Made by a program: the position numbers and the translations under genes
Part shown: positions 7,342 to 12,611 of the stretch, piece after piece
How the letters are laid out: each line of letters opens with the position of its first letter
Position numbering within the stretch: position 1 is the stretch's first letter
Source of the DNA: UMGS1312 sp964631595
GTDB lineage: Bacteria > Bacillota > Clostridia > Oscillospirales > CAG-272
DNA length: 12,772 nt
Assembly: GCA_964631595.1 (NCBI GenBank)
Contig: CAZVXL010000037.1
Location: forward strand, 1-12,772
Direction: 5' to 3'
Notes under the pieces: generated by a model
Seen by the model: the letters and a program-made list of their open reading frames with translations, nothing else
What the model was told of the DNA's origin: nothing
The model's database searches: none

Positions 7342-9456
7342 TCAATCGACATCGTTCTTGGTGATGAGAACGGAGTTGTATATGGCGCGGAGCGAGCCGT
7401 CACAGGGGGAATTTACGGTCTCGAATGAGCCGTCCCTGTCGATTATCATCGTGGACGAGCCGCCGCCGTCAAGATTTACGGCATTGGTCGCGCCGAGCTC
7501 GGAGAGCATTACGGCGAGATCTATGAGGGAGGCTCCGTTTGAGTATTTTGAATTTCTTCCGTCAACAACGAGCAGATATACGGTGCCCTCATCGTCATAG
7601 CCCATAGCGGTTCTCGGGTGACGGATGCCGCCGAATGAGCTTCCGCGACCGTCCTGAAGCACGAGTCCGCGGTAGAGCAGAACGTGGGATGCGCCGAAGC
7701 CCTGTTGCATCTCGGAGATCTTCTTGCGCGCCTCACCCGAGGTGCCGCAGTCCATTCGACCGTCCTTCATTACAGCGATCCACGGGCGCACCTCGTCGTT
7801 CTGCTTCAGAATGACGCCGTCCTTTACGCAGAGACCGTTTGGTCTGTAATCCGATTCGATGTGGAAGAAGTCTGCGTTTATTCCGCAAACGATATCCATG
7901 CCCGCGTCCTCTGCGGCATTTATTGCCTGAAGGACGGTCGCCTTGGTGTTCGATATTTCGGAGGTGTTGTTCTCGGTGCCCATAACTATCCTCGATGCAC
8001 CGTTTTCCACAGTCGTGAGATACGCCTCAACGGGCAGAGAATGCTTGTCGGTGTAGCTGATGTGCGAATATGTCACGCCGCTGTCGATCACGGTGTCCTG
8101 ACGGGAGACCTGCTCCAGCAGATTTGAATCCACTCCGACAGTACACACCGTGTCTGCGCCGAGCTCATACCGCTTTTCTATGTACCGCTCGGAAAATACG
8201 CGCGCGGCAAACAATGCGGTGCTTGCATTCTTTACATCTATCACAACATCATCGCCGTCGGCGGCAAGCACAAATGTGCCGGCAGATACTCCGTCAAAGG
8301 AGGTGCCGTCCGTACGGCCGACCCCGAGCCTTATCGTGGGGGAGGAGGTATCGCCGTCGGCGGAGATCACCGGAACGGTAATACCCGTTTCACGGAGAAT
8401 ATTCCGTCGGAGCAGGAGAGAGGCGGGAGAATCGGCGGAGGCCGATACTATCGAGTAATCCGAGCAGTCCCGACCGAGGAAGCGAAGCGTCTCGGCGGAG
8501 GGAGTATAGCTCTCGGTGCGGCTGAGACCTACGGTCACATTCGTGGAGGAGGAGATGACATCGTAGCCGGTGCCGTTCCAGCGGTAGTACGATGAGAGGC
8601 GGTTGTAAGTGTCAACGTATCCGAATACGTCCCACAAAAACGCCTCCGCCGCCTCATAGGTCGCAATGCTGTCGTCACCGACTATCACAACAGTTCGGTC
8701 GGTCGGCACGGAGTAGCTCCAGCCGAAATCGGTGAGCTTTTCCTTCGCCTCGGCTGTTCTGTAGCGTGATGTGTCTCCGACAAGTATTTTGTATGCGGAC
8801 GCGGAGGAATCCGTGATTATCTTTCCGCTTCCGTCTCCGTAGATCGAGATAAGGGCGCTTGATAAAAGCTTTGCCGCCTCGTCCTCAAAGCTGTCGGAAT
8901 CCTCGGGCTTTACGATGCGGAAATCCTTGAGAGAGAAGGAGGTGGTGGGGAATACGGAATCTCCGAGGGATATATCCCAGCCGGCAAGCCACTTGAGCAG
9001 TGTCACGGCATCGGAGAGATCGCATTTTCCGTTTACCGAAATATCCGCGGCAGCCGTGCAAAGGTCGGACTCCCAGCCTGCCGTATATTTGAGTATACAT
9101 ATTACATCGGCAAGATCAATGCGGGCATTTCTGTCAACATCGCCGTATACGATGACGGGCATACTCTCCACACCCGAGCATACGGTGCTGTCGGAGCCGA
9201 GCCTGTCCGCTCCGGAGAGAGCCTTGCCGTCGAAGGAAAGAAACGTAAGACCGGTATTTGAAAACTCACCTGCAAGTGAGGCGGCGGTGGGTATTCCCCA
9301 AATGCCTCTGATGTATCCGCTGCCGTCTCGGTCGAGCGTCAGAGCTGAATCCTCTTTCAGTGAGAGCGGCGCATCCGAGGACGTGACGGCAAGTGCAGAT
9401 GAGATAAGCAGTGCCGCCGCCGCAAAAAGCGACAGTATTCTTCTTGAAAGACTCAT
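7342..9456 (-). CDS. Secreted dockerin-containing protein with C-terminal phosphodiester glycosidase (NAGPA-like) domain
   Basis: The 704-residue protein has a signal peptide (about 1-23, FAAAALLISSALA) and a leader domain. A dockerin-like pair of calcium loops follows: D106-x-D108-x-N110 ... D117 then CILKYTAGW, and D138-x-S140-x-N142-G ... D149 then TLLKWLAGW. Two similar modules come next (about 188-285 and 340-428). Each runs from a helix to a strand with ILVGDT or IRLGVGRT, a strand VVIVGDD or VVIDVKN, and a final helix EAAEAFLWDVFG or TALFAARVFSERY. These look like GH67-N/GH20b-type carbohydrate-enzyme accessory domains. The C-terminal domain (about 475-700) carries NAGPA-family blocks: GINADFF (526-531), HPRTAMGYD, VVDGR and AVNLDGGGSSTM (659-670). 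That family cleaves sugar-1-phosphodiesters and is linked to exopolysaccharide or wall-polymer processing. AAGGATGG lies 9 nt upstream of the ATG. The dockerin implies attachment to a cohesin encoded elsewhere; none is in the window. Confidence 0.88.
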   Translation of the reverse strand: MSLSRRILSLFAAAALLISSALAVTSSDAPLSLKEDSALTLDRDGSGYIRGIWGIPTAASLAGEFSNTGLTFLSFDGKALSGADRLGSDSTVCSGVESMPVIVYGDVDRNARIDLADVICILKYTAGWESDLCTAAADISVNGKCDLSDAVTLLKWLAGWDISLGDSVFPTTSFSLKDFRIVKPEDSDSFEDEAAKLLSSALISIYGDGSGKIITDSSASAYKILVGDTSRYRTAEAKEKLTDFGWSYSVPTDRTVVIVGDDSIATYEAAEAFLWDVFGYVDTYNRLSSYYRWNGTGYDVISSSTNVTVGLSRTESYTPSAETLRFLGRDCSDYSIVSASADSPASLLLRRNILRETGITVPVISADGDTSSPTIRLGVGRTDGTSFDGVSAGTFVLAADGDDVVIDVKNASTALFAARVFSERYIEKRYELGADTVCTVGVDSNLLEQVSRQDTVIDSGVTYSHISYTDKHSLPVEAYLTTVENGASRIVMGTENNTSEISNTKATVLQAINAAEDAGMDIVCGINADFFHIESDYRPNGLCVKDGVILKQNDEVRPWIAVMKDGRMDCGTSGEARKKISEMQQGFGASHVLLYRGLVLQDGRGSSFGGIRHPRTAMGYDDEGTVYLLVVDGRNSKYSNGASLIDLAVMLSELGATNAVNLDGGGSSTMIIDRDGSFETVNSPCDGSLRAIYNSVLITKNDVD

Positions 9457-9545
9457 GGTATCCGACCATCCTTATCATTAAAGTTTGCTTCGGCAGACTG
9501 CGATAGCCTGCTCGGCAGTCGCGACTTTTCGACAGCCTCAGCTTA

Positions 9546-9574
9546 ATTGTAATACATTCCGCAGTAAAAATCAA
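9546..9574 (-). promoter_or_regulatory. Promoter for the dockerin/glycosidase gene
   Basis: Read on the minus strand: TTGATT (9574-9569), a 17-nt spacer, then TACAAT (9551-9546). The leader to the ATG at 9456 is about 80 nt. It contains GACTGC/GCAGTC inverted arms with a palindrome GTCGCGAC nearby, so it may be structured. Confidence 0.7.
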
Positions 9575-9594
9575 GTCCGACGGGGCATGACATT

Positions 9595-9638
9595 CGGTGT
9601 GGCGGAGAGGGGAGATGCTATTGCTCTCCGCCGCACCG
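9595..9638. repeat. 15-bp inverted repeat between divergent promoters
   Basis: CGGTGTGGCGGAGAG (9595-9609) pairs with CTCTCCGCCGCACCG (9624-9638), with one G-U pair and a 14-nt loop. It lies between the two divergent promoters (9569-9574 and 9681-9708). There is no T run on either strand, so it is not a standard terminator. It may be a protein-binding site or an insulating structure. Confidence 0.7.
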
Positions 9639-9680
9639 CTCACCGAGTATCGGGAAAATGTAAACATTCTGTGACGGGCA

Positions 9681-9708
9681 TTGACATATACGGGAAAGTG
9701 AGTATAAT
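9681..9708 (+). promoter_or_regulatory. Near-consensus sigma-A promoter of the tetR cassette
   Basis: TTGACA (9681-9686) and TATAAT (9703-9708) are both perfect consensus hexamers with a 16-nt spacer. Transcription should start near 9715, immediately before or inside the operator-like repeat. A promoter this strong usually needs repression. Confidence 0.9.
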
Positions 9709-9717
9709 ATAACGTGT

Positions 9718-9741
9718 GTTACGTAATGCACATTACGTAAC
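9718..9741. promoter_or_regulatory. Perfect 24-bp operator-like inverted repeat (probable TetR autoregulatory site)
   Basis: GTTACGTAATG (9718-9728), the centre CA, then CATTACGTAAC (9731-9741): 11-bp arms match perfectly. Each arm also contains the 8-bp palindrome TTACGTAA. It starts 9 nt after the -10 box and lies 26-49 nt upstream of the tetR ATG, the classic position for steric repression by a TetR dimer pair. I saw no second copy in the window. Confidence 0.85.
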
Positions 9742-9766
9742 GAGCTTTACGGAAAGGGGGAACGGT

Positions 9767-10342
9767 ATGCCGCCGAAGCCCAAATATACAAGAGAGCAGA
9801 TCGTTGCCGCCGCAACGGATGTGGTGGCGCAAAAGGGAGCGGGAGCGCTGACAGCTAAGGAGCTTGCCGCCGCGCTCAACACCTCCACGACGCCGATCTT
9901 CACCGTGTTCGATTCCATGCAGGAGGTGCAGGATGAGGTGAGAAGGGTCGCCATGGAGCGATTTGAGTCATATGCTCACCGAGGCGGAGAGGATATGCCG
10001 CCGTTCAAGCGGATCGGTATGCAGATGATCCTGTTCGCAAAGGAGGAGCCGCAGCTCTATCAGCTTATATTCATGTCTCAGAACAGCGGTGTCAGCTCGT
10101 TTGACGGCATCTACGCACGCCTCGGAGATGTTGCCGATGAGTGCCTTTGCGCGATACAAAGGGATTACGGCTTGTCCGCCGAGGATGCGCGGGCGCTGTT
10201 CGAGCACTCGTGGATACACACCTTCGGCATCGGAACGCTGTGCGCGACGGGAATGTGCGATTTTCCCGACGACAGAATATCCGAGATGCTGACGTGCGAT
10301 TTCAAGGCGATGATGCTGTTACTCGGAGGAGAGAAAAAATGA
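9767..10342 (+). CDS. TetR/AcrR family transcriptional regulator
   Basis: This 191-residue protein has an N-terminal TetR helix-turn-helix (about 8-55): YTREQIVAAATDVV, then GAGALTAKELAAALNTSTTP, then IFTVFDSMQEVQDEV. The all-helical ligand/dimer domain (about 60-190) resembles the WHG-type TetR C-terminal group. The start at 9767 is set by GGAAAGGGGG (9751-9760). An in-frame GTG at 9716 would read through the operator and is rejected. The stop overlaps the next gene's start (ATGA). The upstream promoter/operator arrangement points to autorepression of the whole three-gene unit. Ligand unknown. Confidence 0.9.
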   Translation: MPPKPKYTREQIVAAATDVVAQKGAGALTAKELAAALNTSTTPIFTVFDSMQEVQDEVRRVAMERFESYAHRGGEDMPPFKRIGMQMILFAKEEPQLYQLIFMSQNSGVSSFDGIYARLGDVADECLCAIQRDYGLSAEDARALFEHSWIHTFGIGTLCATGMCDFPDDRISEMLTCDFKAMMLLLGGEKK

Positions 10343-10593
10343 TGGATTTTGTCTTGGCGGCACTTCCGTTCGTCTGCGTCGGTATTGCCGTAGCACTGCT
10401 TGCGGTGAAGCACAGTGCCGTGGTTACGGTGAAACACGATGACGGCACCGAGACTCGGAAAAGAGGCACGGAGAGTACGTATATGACCGAGGGAATGTGC
10501 ATCGGAATGTGCCTTGCAATGCTTTTCGGGACGGAGTACACAGCCTACGGAATGCTTCTCGGTCTGCGGATAGGTATGTTTATCAAAAAGTAA
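10339..10593 (+). CDS. Small glycine-rich membrane protein of unknown function
   Basis: This 84-residue protein has an N-terminal hydrophobic helix (about 3-23, FVLAALPFVCVGIAVALLAV), a polar basic/acidic hinge (about 24-50) and a second hydrophobic segment (about 52-82). The second segment carries small residues at regular spacing (GMCIGMCLAMLFG ... GMLLGLRIGM), a glycine-zipper-like pattern, and ends FIKK. The true start is the ATG at 10339, overlapping the tetR stop by 4 nt, with GGAGGAGAG at 10325-10333. A longer in-frame reading from 10141 lies inside tetR and is an artefact. Possible roles are membrane helix packing or a small-transporter partner, but nothing in the sequence decides. 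Co-transcription with tetR is likely. Confidence 0.78.
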   Translation: MMDFVLAALPFVCVGIAVALLAVKHSAVVTVKHDDGTETRKRGTESTYMTEGMCIGMCLAMLFGTEYTAYGMLLGLRIGMFIKK

Positions 10594-10657
10594 GATATGA
10601 TCAAGGTGCGCCCGATATCGGAGCGTGCCGCAAATACTGACTGAAGGAGAGAAAACA

Positions 10658-11203
10658 GTGAAAACATTAAATGCAATTCAGATTTTTGCGAAAATCGGCA
10701 AGGTGCTCAGCACGGTGATATTCATATGCTCCATAGTCGGCATTGTCGGCTGTGTTGTCGGTATTCTCTGTATCCCGTTTGCGGATAGCGGAGTGCTGAA
10801 GATAGGCGGCGTGACAATCTACGGACTTATAGTAAACAGGGCGGGCATTAGGCTTGAGAGCCTGTATCCTGTTCTGGTGGGCGCAATGATAGTGTGCGCC
10901 GCAGAGGGAGTCACGGCTAAATTTGCCGAGCGCTACTTCGCCCATGAGATAGCCGCGGGTACGCCCTTTACCGAATCCGCCGCAAAGGAGCTTATGCGCC
11001 TCGGCATCATTACGGTCTGCGTTCCGCTCGGTGCGGTGATCGCGGCACAGATCGTAAGCGCTGTCATGGCGGCGTTTATGGGCTGCGAAAACGGGCTTGA
11101 TCTGAGCGGCGGCGGAAGCGTTGAGATCGGCGTGATGTTTATTATCATGTCGCTGTTTTGCAGATACGGCGCGGAGCTCGGTAAAAAAGAAAGCGGTGAC
11201 TGA
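10658..11203 (+). CDS. DUF2975-like multi-pass membrane protein
   Basis: The 181-residue protein has four probable membrane segments: about 17-40 (TVIFICSIVGIVGCVVGILC), 70-83, 114-140 (GIITVCVPLGAVIAAQIVSA) and 154-168. Between segments 2 and 3 is the conserved-looking block FAERYFAHEIAAGTPFTESA, followed by KELMRLGI. The C-terminus reads GVMFIIMSLFCRYGAEL. This layout recalls DUF2975 proteins, whose function is unknown and which are often encoded beside a small regulator. The start is a GTG at 10658 with AAGGAG at 10644-10649; another in-frame GTG at 10625 lacks a ribosome site. It follows the 84-residue gene after 64 nt and probably belongs to the same tetR-controlled unit. Confidence 0.75.
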   Translation: MKTLNAIQIFAKIGKVLSTVIFICSIVGIVGCVVGILCIPFADSGVLKIGGVTIYGLIVNRAGIRLESLYPVLVGAMIVCAAEGVTAKFAERYFAHEIAAGTPFTESAAKELMRLGIITVCVPLGAVIAAQIVSAVMAAFMGCENGLDLSGGGSVEIGVMFIIMSLFCRYGAELGKKESGD

Positions 11204-11213
11204 GCCGTATCCG

Positions 11214-11260
11214 CCGAGTCTTTGACTCGGGCACGACTTGCGGGGGACGACCTCCGCAAG
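11214..11260 (+). terminator. Two adjacent hairpins after the tetR cassette (no T run)
   Basis: CCGAGTC/GACTCGG (11214-11220 and 11224-11230, loop TTT) is followed by a 10-bp hairpin (11237-11246 with 11251-11260, loop ACGA, one G-U pair). A 12-bp palindrome CCGATATATCGG (11262-11273) comes right after. No U tract follows, so termination would be weak or would need a factor. These may instead protect the 3' end of the transcript. Confidence 0.5.
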
Positions 11261-11351
11261 CCCGATATATCGGTGATCCTGCCTTAGGGAAGGTCATAAA
11301 TACATTTTATTTTAGGAGACAGCTGTTTGAAAAGAAACAACACCTCGGAGA

Positions 11352-11408
11352 TTGTACCGTAAGCGGGAGCGTGGGTATGATCTCGCCTCCCGTTACTTGG
11401 TAATACAA
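11352..11408 (+). promoter_or_regulatory. Structured leader upstream of the acetyltransferase gene
   Basis: The inner stem TAA-CGGGAG (11360-11369, one bulged G) pairs with CTCCCGTTA (11387-11395). It is enclosed by TTGTA (11352-11356) with TACAA (11404-11408), and TACC/GGTA offers an alternative pairing. A smaller hairpin TGTTT/AAACA (11324-11339) lies upstream. The outer stem ends 6 nt before the ribosome site AGGAGGA (11414-11420). No known riboswitch signature is recognised, and no clear promoter was found in 11204-11424. Confidence 0.4.
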
Positions 11409-11424
11409 ATTTCAGGAGGAAAAA

Positions 11425-12054
11425 ATGAATAAGGATAACTGTATCATACGCTTGGAAACACCTGCCGATCATGCGGCGGTGGAGGAGCTTGTAAGAGAGG
11501 CGTTTTGGAACGTATATCGCGCCGGCTGCCTTGAGCACTATGTGCTTCACTGTATGCGAAGCGATCCGGACTTTGTCCCCGAGCTTGACTTTGTCATGGA
11601 GAAGGACAAAAGGATCATCGGACAGACCGTTTTTATGCGGGCGCATATTAAGAACGACGGCGGCGGGAGTGTCCCGATAATGACGATGGGACCGATCTGC
11701 ATCGACCGCTCCTTGAGGGGCAGAGGTTACGGTAAGCTTTTGCTTGACTTTGCAATCGAAAGGGCTAAGGAGGCGGGCGCGGGCGCATTGTGCTTTGAAG
11801 GTGATATTGCCTTTTACGGCAAAAGCGGCTTCGTGTACGCATCCGAATACGGTATCAGGTATCACGGGCTCCCCGAGGGGGAGGATGCCTCGTTCTTTTT
11901 GTGCAAGGAGCTGACGGAGGGCTATCTTGACGGCATTACCGGAGAGTATTCCACACCGTCGGTGTATTTTGCGGATGAGAAGAAGGCGGAGGAATTTGAT
12001 GCGAGATTTCCGTATAAGGAAAAGTCGGAGCCGTCCGACCGACCTCAGCCGTAG
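11425..12054 (+). CDS. GNAT family N-acetyltransferase
   Basis: This 209-residue cytosolic protein has a GNAT fold. Residues 7-25 (IIRLETPADHAAVEELVRE) form the N-terminal strand and helix. IMTMGPICIDRSLRGRGYGK (85-104) carries the acetyl-CoA pyrophosphate-binding motif RGRGYG (98-103), followed by the helix LLLDFAIERAKEAGAGALCF. FYGKSGFV (130-137) is the typical late GNAT block. The last 50 or so residues are an extension with a charged, low-complexity end. AGGAGGA at 11414-11420 precedes the ATG by 4 nt. It stands alone, in the same direction as the tetR cassette but separated by 221 nt. Substrate unknown. A long antisense frame over the same bases has no recognisable domain. Confidence 0.9.
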   Translation: MNKDNCIIRLETPADHAAVEELVREAFWNVYRAGCLEHYVLHCMRSDPDFVPELDFVMEKDKRIIGQTVFMRAHIKNDGGGSVPIMTMGPICIDRSLRGRGYGKLLLDFAIERAKEAGAGALCFEGDIAFYGKSGFVYASEYGIRYHGLPEGEDASFFLCKELTEGYLDGITGEYSTPSVYFADEKKAEEFDARFPYKEKSEPSDRPQP

Positions 12055-12072
12055 TGCGTGAGCGTATGGAAA

Positions 12073-12097
12073 AAGGCGGGGCATGGTGCCCCGCCTT
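12073..12097. terminator. 11-bp GC-rich hairpin after the acetyltransferase gene
   Basis: AAGGCGGGGCA (12073-12083) pairs with TGCCCCGCCTT (12087-12097) around the loop TGG, starting 18 nt after the stop. It is followed by ATCC rather than a T run. It is probably the terminator of the acetyltransferase gene, though without the ideal tail. Confidence 0.65.
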
Positions 12098-12164
12098 ATC
12101 CGTCCGCGGGACTTCGCGATGTCGGCACGTGCCCGACGGGACTGAGCCCCGCAACGGCATAAGA

Positions 12165-12192
12165 AAAGCCTACCGATAGATCGGTAGGCTTT
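12165..12192. terminator. 12-bp hairpin, likely bidirectional terminator
   Basis: AAAGCCTACCGA (12165-12176) pairs with TCGGTAGGCTTT (12181-12192) around the loop TAGA. The plus strand runs out as TTTCG; the minus strand runs out as TTTTCTT, the better terminator tail. It follows a GC-rich stretch with a smaller GTCGG/CCGAC hairpin (12121-12137). Confidence 0.7.
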
Positions 12193-12272
12193 CGTGCCGT
12201 ACTGTCGGCAGACACCTTTTCACCGGTACTTGTTACCCCCCAAAAAATCCTCGTCGGAGACAGAAAAGGTAA

Positions 12273-12307
12273 AAAAATATCCTCGGAACGAGTCCGAGGA
12301 TATTTTT
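12273..12307 (-). terminator. Strong 15-bp terminator, best read on the minus strand
   Basis: AAAAATATCCTCGGA (12273-12287) pairs with TCCGAGGATATTTTT (12293-12307) around a 5-nt loop. On the minus strand the stem runs into seven Ts (bases 12277-12271), a textbook intrinsic terminator. On the plus strand the tail is five Ts then ATGG. No plus-strand gene lies between this and the two preceding hairpins, so it most likely ends a minus-strand transcript coming from the right. Confidence 0.85.
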
Positions 12308-12319
12308 ATGGCTTGTTGC

Positions 12320-12458
12320 ACCGAAAAAGATATTTCGGATTTTGACCTAAAACCAGCTTTTATCAAGGCTTTTCAGTATTCTTAAGTGTTTTTCTTTCTC
12401 TCAGCTTTGTGATCAGTGATCTTCTTTGTCCATTTTTGCTGCGAACCGAAAAAGATAT
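12320..12458. repeat. Direct repeat of about 24 bp, two copies 125 bp apart
   Basis: ACCGAAAAAGATAT occurs at 12320-12333 and 12445-12458. Similarity extends upstream: TTGTTGC before copy 1 and TTGCTGCGA before copy 2. Both lie inside the candidate minus-strand transcript. Confidence 0.6.
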
Positions 12459-12549
12459 CAACTCATTTTTGGACTAAGCATTTTATCATTCAATTGCCTC
12501 AGCTTTTGATTTTGAGACAACTCAACAAGGATTTTTTCGCCGCATGAAT

Positions 12550-12578
12550 ATTGTAACACATACCTTTTCTAAAAGCAA
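12550..12578 (-). promoter_or_regulatory. Possible minus-strand promoter with extended -10
   Basis: Read on the minus strand: TTGCTT (12578-12573), a 17-nt spacer, and TACAAT (12555-12550) preceded by TGT, giving an extended -10. It lies between the end of the partial minus-strand gene and the candidate small RNA. It overlaps a short GTG open frame, so the two readings compete. Confidence 0.45.
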
Positions 12579-12611
12579 GGCGTTGGTTTTGTCGTTTTCT
12601 TCAGGTGTTTT

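Larger units (their letters stand above)
12271..12543 (-). ncRNA. Candidate small RNA or decayed transcript unit in AT-rich DNA
   Basis: A minus-strand promoter (12550-12578) and a strong minus-strand terminator (12273-12307) bracket about 270 nt with no convincing gene. Within it are small hairpins, for example CCGAAA/TTTCGG (about 12321-12338) and TTGAG/CTCAA (12512-12525). Short minus-strand open frames of about 20-36 codons exist (for example 12458-12559 from a GTG), but none has a convincing start signal or recognisable product. It may be a non-coding RNA, a small-protein transcript or a gene remnant. Confidence 0.35.

Noticed and set aside
8915..9481. 188-codon plus-strand frame opposite the dockerin gene
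   Set aside because: Ser-rich shadow of the minus-strand coding sequence, without a ribosome site or domain.
9716..9766. GTG start for tetR at 9716
   Set aside because: It would translate the operator repeat; the ATG at 9767 has a strong ribosome site and a normal TetR N-terminus.
10141..10338. 150-codon frame extending the small membrane protein upstream
   Set aside because: The upstream part lies inside tetR in another frame; the ATG at 10339 overlaps the tetR stop and has its own ribosome site.
11310..11424. T-box or other known riboswitch upstream of the acetyltransferase
   Set aside because: No T-box GGUGGNACC sequence or other known conserved core was found; only generic stems are visible.
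11284..12084. 266-codon antisense open frame over the acetyltransferase gene
   Set aside because: It overlaps a gene with clear GNAT motifs and a good ribosome site; its own translation is Arg/Leu-rich without any recognisable domain.
12194..12385. 63-codon plus-strand open frame at the right end
   Set aside because: It runs through the terminator hairpin, has no ribosome site and shows no recognisable protein features.
12271..12543. tracrRNA, tmRNA, 6S RNA or SRP RNA
   Set aside because: None of their conserved cores or partner features could be found; only a generic promoter-terminator layout is visible.
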